Below are positions 24,231 through 36,447 of a stretch of 64,000 nucleotides of DNA, piece by piece. How positions within the stretch are numbered: position 1 is the stretch's first letter; every line of letters starts with the position of its first letter. The DNA comes from Prochilodus magdalenae. Taxonomy: Eukaryota > Chordata > Actinopteri > Characiformes > Prochilodontidae. The DNA lies in assembly GCA_024036415.1 (NCBI GenBank), contig JAMWET010006760.1:509001-573000 (forward strand). Reading direction: 5' to 3'. The notes beneath the pieces were generated by a model. It was given only the letters and a program-made list of their open reading frames with translations, was not told the DNA's origin and searched no databases. Made by a program: the position numbers and the translations under genes.

Positions 24231-25859
24231 ATAAAGATAAAAACTTAAAAAAATATAACAAGAATAAAAAACTAAAAGTTAATGCAATAACAATATATGT
24301 GCTAAATCTACGTAAACACACAATACAGAAATTTATGAAATTATAATTTACAGTAGTAGCCAAGCAGACAAGTTGTAGCAAGCTATTTATACTAAACCAG
24401 TTGGTTGCCAGGCCCAAAAGATGCAGTTTAGACTCCCTCTCTCCCCATCCTTATACCCCTACCAACGAACCAGTCCTACTCCCAGCTGAGGAAGGAGGTG
24501 GGCGGTATTGTGTTGAATGACATGTCAGTAGGCATAATTACAGGGGTCTGTGGGAATGTCTTGTTTAAACTGTAGAAGATGGAACTTTAGCAGATTTCTT
24601 ACAGAGGATATCATTCATGCACCAAAGAGCGAGTTCCTCTGTAAGTCAAATGTTGTATGCATATTTGCACAGTGTTTCATTTACAGGGCTGGTAAGCATT
24701 ATTAGTACTGGTACCAGACTTCAGGACTGGACTCTGTTCATACTGATACAGCAGAACTGGCTCCATTGTAGGATCCACAGTGGTGTGGGGGTGGTTATAA
24801 AAGCAGTCTGATTACCACCTAGATTACAAGAAAACCACATGCGTGTGAACCCATTTTCTCTTAACCTGAATTAGTCGTTTTTAATGATAAATATGTCACA
24901 TAACTCATGTAGAGATTTTCATTTTGGGAAGCAGGGAGGGGGTGCTCTTAAAGAATTCCCCGCCTCAGCACTGTGTAATACTCTTATATTCGGTCTATAC
25001 AAATTTTAGTAAGTATTATATTTTTGTGTCAGGTCTGAGATCTGCAAACATATGAACCAGGGGTTTACTCTGGTTTTACATTAATGCATCATTAGCCATA
25101 AAGTTAATTTCACCTTAGCATGTGCAATTTCTTTCTTTAGTAGTTTTTCCAGTGATGCTGCAAAATGTTAATATGTGTAAATGATGATTATTTGTACTGA
25201 AGTCAGTCTGCCCTGCCTTCATTTTGTGTAAAGTTTTAAACTGAGGACATGTTGATTAGTGTGGAGTGCTGAAATGTGTGGGCGTGTCTATAAATGACAT
25301 CACAAACAGCATCATCAAAGTTCATAAACACAGTGTATCAATATGAAGTATAATAAGCTAATATAGACCCTTTATTAGTTAGAACGCTGATGAATGTTGT
25401 TCAGAATGATGTTCAGTTAAGTTTTAGGATGGTTTATATTTAATAACTATTGATGGATGGTTTCAGGTGATCTAATAGAGCTTTTTTTAACAAGTGGGAG
25501 CAGATTTACAAATATTTTTACTTTTGAAATCATTTTAATGTAAGTACAAATAGCAATAAAAACAAAACAACATGGAAATATGTTTCTTGTCTATATTTAA
25601 TTATATGAACAGAGAAGTAATCTAAAAGTAACAGGAAATCAGATTACATTACTTTAATATAGTAATTTGGATTAGGTTACTGTTTTTCATCAGTAGTCTA
25701 TAATCTGTAACAGAATCCGTTTTAAAGTGACTCTTTCAATCCTCTTTCAATATTAAACATAAAACAACCATTTGCTAATGAGGCTACTGAAAAAAACAGT
25801 TTCAATTTGCTAGGAAGCATAAAGATCTGGTGAGTCCAGATTTACCCATCATGCATAGT
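24231..25859. other. Unassigned sequence
   Basis: AT-rich, with A/T-rich runs right after the LINE truncation (24228-24300). No gene or other repeat is recognised. Confidence 0.4.
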
Positions 25860-26160
25860 ATTCCCAATACAGGCCTCTGGATGAAGTGTTATGATCAGGA
25901 TTTGCTTCAGTTAGTCAGGTTTAGGCTCATTAACATTATGTGGCAATAAAAAATCGGACTACCTGAATGCACTTAATGACCAGGTTATCCCATTAATGGA
26001 TTTTTCTTTCCTGAAGTCACAGGCACATTCCAGGACAATGGTGCTAAGATTTAACAGGCTCTAATTGTGAAAGAGTGGTTCTAGGAGCATGAGGAATAAT
26101 TTCTGACCAGTGTCTAAGTCTTTGGGTTGTGCTTGATGTGATCTTACAGAGTGGTTTGGC
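25860..26160 (+). mobile_element. Tc1/mariner-type transposon fragment
   Basis: Plus-strand frames read LNDQVIPLMDFSFLKSQAH and then the catalytic-region relic QDNGAKI, followed by ALIVKEWF*EHEE. This is the pattern before the SPDLNPIE block of a Tc1 transposase. The text then jumps to a VFGLCLM-like remnant of the following helix, so the third catalytic residue region is deleted. Only this C-terminal fragment is seen, and no inverted repeats were found. Confidence 0.65.
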
Positions 26161-26162
26161 AA

Positions 26163-26180
26163 ATATATATATATATATAT
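26163..26180. repeat. (TA)n microsatellite
   Basis: Nine TA units directly after the transposon fragment. Confidence 0.9.
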
Positions 26181-27007
26181 GACTACAAATCATACTACAA
26201 CTGAAAAGCAATATCTGTGTGTCTCAGTATTGCAGTAAAAGTATAGAGATGGTCTTATAGCACTCCCTCTGCACGCTACACACTTGCTGTCTGAGGACAT
26301 TATGATTGAAAATGTGGTGAAGGGCAAACCTAGACTGCTGGAGATGTCCTAATCTACTCCCAAAGTGGCAATTCTCGGCCCTGTTAGAAAGGGAACAAAT
26401 GTTTGGAGACAGACGCTCTTCTATCTGCTTGGCTGGTCAGGGGAGTGGCGGGTGCCAGGAGAGGGTCTGAACAGTAGTGGCAACAGCATTATCAGTGCAG
26501 GTGCATGTCCACGGCAGGCCCAGCATGCAGGCAAACTGCAGGCACAAGCTGTTTCCCTGCCTGCACAACAGAGCAGAGCTCACTTGACATACAGTGTAGA
26601 ATAACTCCAGCAGACACACAATCAGGTTTATATACAGTATATCATAGGTTTTCATATATGGTTAAGCGGTACCTGTAACATGTATCATAATTTGCATATG
26701 TGTCAATGCAGTACAGACTAGACTTTATTTTTGTGCCTTCTTGCAAATAACTCCTGATCACAAGTTGTCTTAAAGCCCAATGTTTAATACACTAATATAT
26801 CCTCAAATAAATGAATAACATTCATTAAAGAAATATTTGAGAGTTTATTTAATTAGGGTGTAAAAACAAATGCAAGACTTGGTTTAAAATTCACTTGGCC
26901 AGTCTTTCTATGTTGGATGCCTTTTATTTTAGGCATTCAGATGTCTAAGCAATAAAAGAGTTTGACAGACTGCTAAAGGAAGATACTCCAAACCTCAACT
27001 GAAAAAA
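26181..27007. other. Unassigned sequence
   Basis: No feature recognised. A short GC-richer stretch at 26420-26590 has no convincing exon signals. Confidence 0.4.
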
Positions 27008-27432
27008 ATAATTGCACCCAGAAGGAAGTGTGGGATTGCAATGCTATTGGGAAGGAAGATAAAGGTTACCAGGGAAAAAAACAAATGATGATACATTTAA
27101 ACTAATATGGACAACATTTTTTGAGCTTCACATACAGAAGTAGTGTATCTCAGTATGGCATCATGCCATCATGTTTCCTAATGCAACATGCCAGACGTCT
27201 CGGCATGGAGTTGTAGAGGTTCCTAATGGTGTCCTGCGATAATTTCATGCAACTTGAATATTTTCTTTTCTTTATTTCATTGTTTTTATTTTATTTTTGC
27301 TTGAATTTAACACTGTCCTTGCCTACATCACATGCACGGCTGAGCATGAAACTTGAATTGTTCATATGTCTCATGATGTCAAACCTACCCACCAGGTTTC
27401 AATCGTGACACCCCTGGGTGCAGCTTTTTTAT
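27008..27432 (-). mobile_element. Family A Tc1-derived deletion derivative with both ends
   Basis: The left terminus reads AAAAAATAATTGCACCCAG and the right terminus CTGGGTGCAGCTTTTTTAT, an inverted pair. The left 240 bp encode, on the minus strand, the Tc1-like C-terminus (DTIRNLYNSMPRRLACCI, nearly continuous). The right part is AT-rich filler plus an end block shared with copy 1 (GCTGAGCATGAAACTT). With 425 bp and no catalytic region it behaves as a MITE. It is the best defined copy of family A. Confidence 0.75.
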
Positions 27433-28183
27433 GAGGATGAGTGTATATATATTTAGTATGTTTCCAGTTTTTCATATGTATGTATGTAAGAATGTAATTC
27501 CTACAGTTAGAAATTTAAATAAGAGCCCACATGCAGGTCCTCAGCATAAGATCATTTTACTTACTGAAATCCAGTGAGTAGGAGGAAATGCAGGATTGCA
27601 TGGACATGACATACTGTACTTCCATCATAACCTGCTTAACAGAACAGTTGAATAGAACACCGAAACAAGACTCTGAGTTGCCAGGCACTTTCTTCCCACA
27701 ACAAGCTGCTCACCTGTTCTTTAATAGGCCATTAACCAAAAGGTGATGTTTCAAGCTACTAGCTTCAGGTCAAACATGATACAGTAACCATCAGACACAT
27801 GACCTAACATTCCAGCGACTATTTCCGCCAAATTTTAATTATACTAGATGACACTTAATGACAGAGTGTAGTTCATTCGTCTCCTCAGGCACCAGGACAT
27901 GCAGTAGATGGATGCAGTGAAAGAAAGCTACTGTCCTTTCAACTGATATCATTCCTCTTTCATCGTCTACAGCCCCTAGCTATAGTGTGTTCTCCTATTC
28001 TTCCGCCAAGCATTGATGTTCTGAATATTGAGGTCATCACGCTCCACTGATAGTTATTTACATTTGCTCGGGGGCAAATGGTTTTGCATGAAAACAATTA
28101 ATTTTCCCACAAACAAAAACATACCACTTAAAGTGTGGCCCATCGGCACAGCAATACGCCTGAGGCCTGCCTTTAACAGTAAA
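27433..28183. other. Unassigned sequence
   Basis: No recognised repeat or gene. Confidence 0.4.
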
Positions 28184-28620
28184 CAGTACTGTGCAAAAGT
28201 CAGAGACCACTCTTCGTTTCTTTAGTTTGCAGTGAAAACGGCCATACAATGCAAGTAATTTATTTCACGATATATTTCTGAGAAGATGAGATATAAGCTA
28301 ATCCACTTGCACAAGGACGGTGCAAGTCAAAAATGCAAAACAGGAGTTTCCAAAACGATAGTCAGAAGTCATTAAAATCTACAAGAAAAATTAAACTGTC
28401 CAAAACATGGACAAACATGGACAAATGTGTTTGCAATTGCTTTGAATCATGAGAAACAGAAGATATGACCAACTTATAAGACTTAGTTTTGGAAATGTGG
28501 ATAAATATCACAATTTTTTTTAATAAACTGATCAGTGTCCAGAACAAAATCGGCTGTAATGAGGAATCAATTAGTTATAACTGTGGACACATACTGTAAA
28601 AAAAGATTTAGTTGTTAAGG
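28184..28620 (+). mobile_element. 5' part of a Tc1-like transposon
   Basis: It begins with CAGTACTGTGCAAAAGTC, a terminal motif of a fish Tc1 group, then AGAGACCACTC and the N-terminal coding region in decayed form (CACTTGCACAAGGACGGTGC, then GTCAGAAGTCATTAAAATCT). No matching right end is seen, and the sequence is lost at about 28620. No open frame survives. Confidence 0.55.
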
Positions 28621-29739
28621 CTTCTGTATAATCGTCTGTTCACTAAGTCTTCTGCCCCCCACCCCCATTAATAGATGATTCAAATAAAAAAGACCAAGGG
28701 CAATTATGTACTGTATATATATATATATGTATTCTATAACATTGTAGAACTATCAATTATTACTCTATTATTATTTAATTGTATTTATTAGTTATATAAA
28801 TGCATAAAATGTTTCTGTAAAAAACTAGTTTGTTACTTGTTGCAGACATTTTGGATGATAAACAGAGCTGTAAGTGATTTCATGATAACTCAGAAATCTG
28901 TGTAGCACTGAAGCCACCAAATTCGGAGCCATCTGGTCATTCAAACTGCAAATGTGAACATTTATGCAGCCAATCAATTAAACATTTCCACTTGGTTGCA
29001 TTGGCGTAAGCAGTAGCAGAAAAGGGAACATTTAGGAGTAAGAATCAGGACGGCTCATGGTACACCCACTAGCACTCTAATTAAAAATCCTCTTAGGCTC
29101 TGTTTGTCTAAGATTAGCTGAAAGCTAGCACCGCATGGGTCTTTGCATACATTCTTTCTCTTTCTCCAAAAAGCTGGACAAAGACAGTCTTCTTTTAGCC
29201 ACCATAACAATTGGTGGAAAGTTCCAGACCCAATTTACACACAAACAATTACACACATAAACATGCACGATTTGTTTGATGGTAGCGGATTACATGTGTT
29301 CTATAAGCCGTGCTTCCTGAGGGGTATTTTCAGACCAGACCACTGGCAGTGCTTTAAGCTTTGTAAAGTGCCAGGCAGTGGTGCATGTTTGAACACGGCT
29401 GACTGCGGTGAGCCCTTGCTGTGCTAGCGCACTGTGAAGAGAAGACCCATACTGACTGCCACTGGCCGGCAAAATACTATATAGAAAAAGGATTGAAGAC
29501 ATGTTTCTGCAATGAACATGTATATAACTCAATACTGAGTCTGTACTTTGTGATTTCGGGAAAAAAAATAGATTGCATTAAAAATGGATGCAGTAAGATG
29601 TTGAGAAAAATTAGTTTTGTTTTTGGGAGTTGTGCCCCTGAGCTAATGCATTCACACATTATTTCTCTTGAGAGAAGAGTGGATGTTTTGTAGCTTCTTT
29701 TATTAAAGGTAAAGGCGTAGTTGGTTGTAGGCCTATTAT
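28621..29739. other. Unassigned sequence
   Basis: Contains a short TA run at 28717-28729 and a C-run near 28655-28668. No gene is recognised. Confidence 0.4.
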
Positions 29740-30780
29740 TATTTTTCCACAGTGAGGAGATGATTTTTAAAATTCTTTACCAAAAAAACTTTTCCTTTTA
29801 CCAAAGACTGGTGTCAGCAGAACTTCCTCATCAACATGGGCAAACCAATGAGCTTGTGCCAGCTTTAAACAACAAGTAGCTATTTCTTCATATATTTAAC
29901 TAAGGAATCTAGTATTAAATGTTCCTTGTAAATACAGATCGCACCTGCCCATTGACATAGAGGAATCTTAGCCCTTTCCTCCTCACAGAACTGCTTTAAC
30001 TCTGTTTTGTAGGTGGGATTTCTTTGAATGTCACATGTAAGTTGTACCTCATTCCAACAGACAGTATTTCTACTGTTTTAACAACTTTTTGTAGACTTAC
30101 TGGTGTTTTAGGGTTGCTGTCTTTCTGCAGGACCCACCTTTTGTTGAGCTTTAAATAACAGATGGATGCCCAAATGTTCTCCTCATGGATTTCTTAATAC
30201 AATCCAGATTTCATTGCTCCATCAAATAAGATGTCCTGGTCCAATAGCAGCAAAAACGGCTCCATCTATGATACTGCCACCACCATGTTTCAAAATTGTG
30301 CTAAGTTTCTTATGGTGAAATGATATGCTATATAACATCTCTCACTGTCCATGTACCATTATTTTATAATCATCTGGCTCACGCAGTTGGTCTTTAGGAA
30401 GCTATAAACGTGCAGAAATGTTACTCCTGGACTATACAGTAAATGCGTTCACCATGCCATACATAATACTTCCATACACAATACTGTTGTTCAATGTTTA
30501 GCTAATGGTAGACTCATGAGCACTTAGTTTAGCCTCTCAAGGAAAGGGTAACAGTGATGTTTGCCACTGACAGTTGATCAGTGAAAGCCAACTCTAAAAA
30601 TAATTTTGGGACCTCCTCCAGCCTAGAGAGCCCTAGCAAATACAGTTCTGATTTCTTTAGAACATGCCATGCACTACTAATGTGTGTGGTAAAGAACAGA
30701 CTTTGAAGGGTCAGCCACACTCATTATCATTGAATTGGCTTAACCTCCTGACCCAAATCCCCTGTAACAAACTGGGAATT
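29740..30780 (-). mobile_element. Probable decayed Tc1-like transposon
   Basis: The minus strand near 30295-30240 reads HGGGSIIDGAVFAAIGPG, close to the [11 protein letters not shown].....G block before the second catalytic residue in Tc1 transposases. Flanking sequence has the composition and phrases of an antisense Tc1 (TTTCTGCAGGACCCACC, for example). No other domain is readable and no inverted repeats were found. Boundaries are approximate. Confidence 0.45.
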
Positions 30781-30784
30781 CTAT

Positions 30785-31020
30785 CCATCCAATACAGCTT
30801 GAATATTCTCACACAGTTTTTGCAGATGGTGCGTCAGGGGTAGAGATGGAGTGATACCAGGCCTTCTGGACACGTGATGTACGATAAATCATTAATCTTG
30901 GTGCTGACCATAGTGCCTCCACACACGGATTTGTTGGTCATCACCACCAAGATGACCCGCTACCAGTTTGGAGCTTCCTGTCTTTTGATTCCTTCTGGGT
31001 GCAACTATTTGTATATTATT
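30785..31020 (-). mobile_element. Family A Tc1-derived fragment
   Basis: The minus strand reads a GDDQQIRVWRHYGQHQD-like stretch, then HHLQKLCENIQA, the Tc1-type sequence after the first catalytic Asp and near the C-terminus; the residues between are deleted. The right end TTCTGGGTGCAACTATTTG is the family A terminus. Only about 235 bp remain. Confidence 0.6.
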
Positions 31021-31677
31021 ATGACCTACATGAAGATATGATCATGTGCTATGTCACATTTATGTAGAAATTTACAATAGGATGAAACTTTCCAGCAGCA
31101 CTGTGAGCCTTTTAGCTCCTGTTCTAGTGATCAAGAGAAGTGAAAACCTCTTACCGGCTCAGGTGTATTTATGATTTATGAGTAATATGATTTTTCTTGG
31201 AAGTATTAATTCAAGAAGCTGTCTTATTAATTATTGGTTTCAGGTGTTCTAGTGTCCTTTAAGCTCGAATGTCTGTTCCAAAATTTGTCATTTTGACTGT
31301 GTTTGCTTTGTGGTCCTTTCTTCTTGCCATACTTGCTATTTAAAGTTTGGTTAATTTAAAACAACTTCTCAGCTCCTGCACCTCCTGCACTATGTGACAC
31401 ACTCTACGTCTGCTGTGAGGAGAAAACACAAAACATTCTCTTCACCCAATGGATTGTACGAAACGACACAAATAGAGATGAAATGGGGGTAAGTCTCGGA
31501 AGTGCTTTTGCGACACAGAGAAAAGGTCTCGGTAGTGAAGGGGATGGAGTGGAAGTATGAGATGGTAAACTGTCTGAATGAATAGCTGGCTTTACATAAA
31601 GAATCAGACTGATGCAGCTTCATACCTTAGCTAGCCAGATCAAGCAATGCATTTGAATGAGATACTTTCACAGATGG
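31021..31677. other. Unassigned sequence
   Basis: No repeat or gene recognised. Confidence 0.4.
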
Positions 31678-32130
31678 TGTTACGACCCCAGGATGTAATA
31701 TTCCCTTGCGCTTGCTTTTGCTGTTTTGTATGTGTTTCTCTTTTTGTGTCTGTGCTGCATTATGTGCATGTCTGTTATTGGCCATATGGGGCACTGTTCC
31801 ACAAGAGGGTAACAGGGCAATATCTGGGAGATGTCTCATCTCTGAAGTGACATGGAAGTACACCAGGCCAGACCATCGCGGCACTCTACGTTTTGCTTTG
31901 CTGTGTTTGCTCACCGAAATAAAAGTTTATTTGGATTTGCCGTGGTCACTAGTTTTGGCATATGCTCGTCTCTGTATCCTGAAGCTTAACATCTTGCTAA
32001 TGAGGTTTGTTAAGGAAACATAAATATACCTGGGCTGGATTTGTGTTTAAATGGTGTCTGGTGTTTGGTCTGGCGGCAGGTCTTAAGGGAGAGCCCACTC
32101 TTACCTTCTGCTGTAGCCGGGGCCATAACA
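31678..32130 (+). mobile_element. Solo LTR, gypsy-like (453 bp)
   Basis: The segment starts TGTTACGACCCC and ends GGGGCCATAACA, an imperfect terminal inverted pair with the TG..CA rule that LTRs obey. AATAAA lies at 31919-31924 with GT-rich sequence after it. No primer-binding site, polypurine tract or coding region adjoins, so it is a solo LTR left by recombination. Flanks GATGG and AATGT are only partly alike, as expected for an old target duplication. TGTTACGACCCC-type ends are known in Ty3/gypsy elements. Confidence 0.65.
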
Positions 32131-32890
32131 AATGTATGTGATGTATGTAATTCCAGCTAATGCTTGCAAGCTAGCTAGGAGGCTGGCAGACAGAGCTGAC
32201 TACAATAAACTTTAAAGTTTATTACAGTGACTAAAAAGACCTTCTCCTTCACAGGTTTGGAGAAGGTGCTCCAATTGCCTGTCTGTCAAAACTATTTAAT
32301 GCTGTCTAAAGTTAATACCTCACTCTCTCACTCTATCAGCTGTAAACCTTCATGCTCATCCATCACGCTTGTGCCTCTCACCTCCTGTCCTAGTCTCATA
32401 CAGATCTCTGTAGTTGTCAGCTGGGGTAACTGGCTTATTCTAGTGCTCACACTGTGGTGGAAAAAAATTGGACTGAAAAGGTTTTTTTTGTTCAGTCGGT
32501 GAGGTGGGAAACATCTTGAGATCTTGTCTCTCGCTTACTTAAAGGGCTCATCTCATGGAATATTGAATTGACCTCACTTTTTGAAGTTAAAATCGTTGAT
32601 GTAAGACATAAATGCTGCTAAAGTTTTATTCCATTCCATTCATGCCTCAATTCATACAGTCCATTTATCAAACGCTGCAGAAATGACCTATGAAACCAAT
32701 GCATTTATACATATCGTCCGTATTCAGCAGAATACCATTGTTCCAGCAGAGCAACCATTCTGTTTGTATGGTATGGCTACAGACACCACTCTTAGGCCTG
32801 TTCCACCACCCTTATGGCCTTAATGTGCAAGCGAGAGATAACAGAGATTGAAAGATGGCAAATGATTATTGCAATACTAAAGTATGAGTG
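32131..32890. other. Unassigned sequence with a short palindrome
   Basis: Contains the perfect 20-bp palindrome AATAAACTTTAAAGTTTATT (32204-32223). No gene recognised. Confidence 0.45.
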
Positions 32891-33195
32891 TGGGCACGGT
32901 ACAGCGAGGGGTAGTGCTGTTACTTCACAGCAAGAAGGGCCTGATTTGAATCCTGGGAACATGTTTGCGCATGTCCCTGTGTCTGCATGGGTCTTCTCCA
33001 GGTGTACTGGTTTCTATCCATAGTCATGCCAGGTGGATCTGAGATGCTAAATTGCTCCCTAGGTGTGAGTGTGTGGGTAAATGTGTATATCTGTGTGTCT
33101 GCCCTGCAATGGACTGGTGGCCTGTCCAGGGTGTTTCCTGCCATCCACTTAATGGGGATGCGATGGGATAGGCTCCTTGATGCACCGATACCATG
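32891..33195 (+). mobile_element. tRNA-derived SINE (DANA/mermaid-like)
   Basis: The head has pol III promoter boxes: an A-box-like stretch (ACAGCGAGGGGTAGTGCTG, about 32900) and a B-box-like GATTTGAATCC (32942-32952). The body has the fish SINE phrases TGTCTGCATGGGTCTTCTCC, AGATGCTAAATTGCTCCC and CCTGTCCAGGGTGTTTCC. It lies on the plus strand. The B box has GATTTGAATC in place of GGTTCGAATC, so transcription is probably lost. Family name by resemblance only. Confidence 0.75.
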
Positions 33196-33490
33196 ACAGA
33201 TGACAAACAGGACTTTGTACCTGTTGTTGGCCAAAGGGGTCTTTTGCTTTTAGCACAGAGAACTCATTTGACCACAGCACATATTTCCAGTGGTTTCTGG
33301 CCTTGCCCTACACAGACTGAGATTTTTCCAGATTGTGTTTACAGTATAATATGGGATAGAAAACTTTTTTTTTTTTTATTGAGAAATATTTGACAAATGT
33401 CGTATGAAGCTGATGAGCTAAACAATCTTTGGTTGCTGAGCCTTTGGTGGAAACTACTTAAATACCCAACCACGATAAACTCACCTGTTA
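33196..33490. other. Unassigned spacer
   Basis: Nothing recognised other than a T-run at 33367-33379. Confidence 0.4.
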
Positions 33491-34070
33491 CAGTGGAGGA
33501 AATGAATATTTGAGCCCTTGCTGATTTTGTATGTTTGCCCACTGACAAAGATATGAACAGTCTGTAATTTTAAGGGTAGGTTTATTTTAACAGTGAGGGA
33601 CAGGATACCAAAAAGAAAATCCAGACATAGTATAAAATATATAAATTTAATTGCATTTTGCAGAGAGAAATAGGTATTTGATCCCTCTAGCAAAGACTTA
33701 CTTGGTGGCAAAACCCTTGTTAGCAAGGACAGCAGTCAGACGTTTTTGTAGTAGATGATGAGGTTTGCGCACATGTCAGGAAGAATTTTGGTCCACTCCC
33801 CTTTGCAGATCATCTCTAAATTATTAAGATTTTGAAACTGTCGCTTGGCAACTCGGACCTTCAGCTCCCTCCATGAGTTTTCTATGGGCTTAAGGTCCGG
33901 AGACTGGCTAGGCCACTCCTTGACCTTAATGTGCTTCTTTTTGAGCCACCCCTTGTTGCCTTGGCTGTATGGTTTGGGTCACTGTCATGCTGGAAGACCC
34001 AGCCACGACCCTTTTTTAATGTCCTGGCGAAAGGAAGGAGGTTGTCACTCAGGATTTTACGGTACATATA
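33491..34070 (-). mobile_element. 3' half of a Tc1-like transposon
   Basis: The left inverted-repeat end begins CAGTGGAGGAAATGAATATT after TA (33489-33490). Reading in from the right on the minus strand gives [24 protein letters not shown] (34020-33950; the second catalytic Asp box). A frameshift follows, then [18 protein letters not shown] (third catalytic Glu kept) and [16 protein letters not shown] further frameshift spoils the last residues. The 5' half, with the DNA-binding domain and first Asp, is absent: homology stops at about 34070, where an AT microsatellite begins. Confidence 0.88.
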
Positions 34071-34074
34071 TACG

Positions 34075-34078
<4 letters not shown>

Positions 34079-34109
<31 letters not shown>
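34079..34109. repeat. (AT)n microsatellite
   Basis: About 15 AT units at the broken end of the preceding transposon. Confidence 0.95.
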
Positions 34110-34110
<1 letters not shown>

Positions 34111-34674
34111 TAAACAATCGCAGATATAGTATTTTGTGTGTTTGTCTGCACTGAGACACAATACACTAACAGCCGTACGTAAAAATGAATTTAGCACATA
34201 GTACACATCTGTCTTATATGGACATTTGTGAGAAAAGAAACAGAATTGGTGAAAACATTTCAAATATTTTCCATTTAAATGTTCTCAAACAGAGGTGTCA
34301 GCATGGAATGTTAGGGCTGGGGCTTTATGCTCTATTTTCTAAAATATGACAGTTTATGCATGTATTCATGTCAATTTATTACATCTTACCTGCAAGGAGA
34401 AACATTTCAGACGGGCCGTCACAAAATGCAGTCCAATTTCCCTCAGCCAGACATCCTGGATCCCAGAATTCTGCTGATTTTTAAGCACCAGAACACAGTC
34501 AACCGACGATAGATGGTGCTTCCAAAATGAGGTATTTGGGGCTCAGTTGGCAATACGGCAGCAGCTCGGAGGTACCTGCTGTGTTACTCAGCACTGGTAA
34601 ATTTGTCTGTAATAGACCTGCGTCCCGATTGTTGTTATTTGTATTTGACTGTGGCATGTGGGATCTGTCTGTAG
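34110..34674. other. Unassigned sequence
   Basis: No gene or repeat recognised. Confidence 0.4.
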
Positions 34675-34754
34675 GTCAGGCTGAGAGCAGAGAAGGATAT
34701 GAGAGTGTCTGGGAGACCAGCCAGGAATCGTTCTTTCACGCAGAGGGGGTCAAG
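34675..34754 (+). other. Candidate host exon (80 bp), unidentified
   Basis: The segment is bounded by an acceptor-like CTGTCTGTAG and a donor GTGAGC. It is open in the frame reading QAESREGYESVWETSQES then FFHAEGVK, ending at a codon boundary. It is GC-richer than its surroundings. The peptide is polar and plausible, but I do not recognise the family, and the frame is open beyond both splice sites (34527-34871). The upstream pyrimidine tract is weak. It could be chance. Confidence 0.2.
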
Positions 34755-36384
34755 GTGAGCTTCCAGTGCCAGGTAGGCGATGATGGGAGCTGGCAGAGAC
34801 ACTGTGCCACACTGCTTGTGACCCTGCCAGCATCTGGTTGGGGAAGTGGGGGTGGGGGGGCACAGAACTAAAAGAGCAAATGAGACAGAATGAAAGACAC
34901 AACTATACTAACGTGACCTTGGATTTATCTATCATTCATTAGACAGCCAGACGGAATGGTAGGAGAATGGGGGCATGACAGCTTCTCAATAATTCATAGC
35001 TTTAAATCCAGTCTTCTTTTTACTTCTCTAACACACTTTGAAATAATGTAAAGCTAATCTGGTAGCATTAATATCTGTGAACAAATCCGTAGTTCATTCT
35101 GTAAATTTGAAAATGTGTGAGTATTTATACATGGCAGTTTGTGTGGTTATGTACAGTATTATTAAATGCTGTTTTTGGTGATGAACAACAATGTACAGAG
35201 TTTATAACTTTATTTTCAATGAGTAAGATCACCATAAGTAACTAGTTTTAATATATAAATATGCAGTAATTTTCTAGTACATGCATTTCAAATACATGGT
35301 ATGTGCAAGATGTGTACAGCAGCACATACTCAGAATCTAAAGCTCTACATATTTGGTTGTCAGTAATTCAGCACTAGTCCAATCAGTGCAATCCAGTACC
35401 CCAGTCCACTTTTTCCACTTTTCTACATGTTTCTCTATATTTTTTTCCTCATATTTCGTCTCTGCATGCATCATTGTTTGAGCTTTGTCACTAGTGTGTT
35501 CAGTTTGGCAGCTGGGCACCAGTCTACATATATTTCTCTGGTGTGCTGTTTTCTTCTCATCCTTTGAGTTTGTTGTTTTGTAGATGTTCTGGATTGCATG
35601 TCTCTCTCTTGGTGTGACTGTGGCCATAGGTGTTTGAGTGCTTGTCAAGCATAGAATGAAGTTTCTGTGTTTTTGTTTGGTTGCTTACCTTATGTAGCAG
35701 TCAGTGCCGGCCAAGCAGCTGATCTTTGTGACCAGCTGCCATATTCTGCCTCTTTAGCCATCCTTTAGCTAGACCCTGCTGCTGAGCCTCATTACACTGC
35801 TTCCTTCACAGTCCTCCTGGTCATATTCACCATGTGGTCTCTTCCCTCTGCAAGGCTTACTCTTCTACAGCGCCTGTTTTTGAGTTTGTGGTAGTGTACT
35901 GCCCTCCGATATGCTGGCCGTCGATCCCACTTTTGACACAACTACATGGTAGGCACTAACACTGCCAATTAACCCTGTTAACCCCTTTACCCAGTGTCAC
36001 TGAATCATCTGAATTTCAAGATCATTTAGCAGTCAAAATAAAAATTATGCCACATATATGCTATAAAAATCAAATTAACAATTTAGTGCATGACAGTGTG
36101 GGGTGTTTACGTTGCATGTAGCAATAGTCATATTTTGGACATGATTGTAATTCTGTGGATCCAGCAGCAGGACAAAAAGGAGATGTGCAATACATACTGG
36201 CTTAGTCACTTTTTAGTTTACCACAGGGCAGTGGCAGTTTTCCAAAGCAGCATTCATTTCTGTCATATAGAAAACCTGCTTAGACCTGGAGTCTCTAACA
36301 GGTGTATAAAGCCAACTACGGAATGATGACCACACCTCAATAATAAAAAATCGAACAGGCAGAAAATTCCATTTTCACCTGGCA
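34755..36384. other. Unassigned sequence
   Basis: A G-run occurs at 34842-34860. No exon, RNA gene or transposon is recognised. Confidence 0.4.
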
Positions 36385-36447
36385 TATAATAATAATAATG
36401 ATAACAATAATAATAATTATTATAATAACATAAAAAATATATTATTA
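36385..36447. repeat. (AAT)n-type microsatellite, imperfect
   Basis: Imperfect ATA/AAT units over about 60 bp. Confidence 0.9.

Noticed and set aside
31627..32023. Open frames of 95-105 residues on both strands
   Set aside because: They lie largely inside the solo LTR and overlap each other in opposite strands; no domain.
32891..32970. Possible tRNA gene
   Set aside because: A- and B-box-like motifs are present, but no cloverleaf can be completed and the following body is a SINE.
34527..34871. 114-residue plus frame as a complete gene
   Set aside because: No recognisable domain and a Gly-rich low-complexity end; only the 80-bp splice-bounded part deserves mention.
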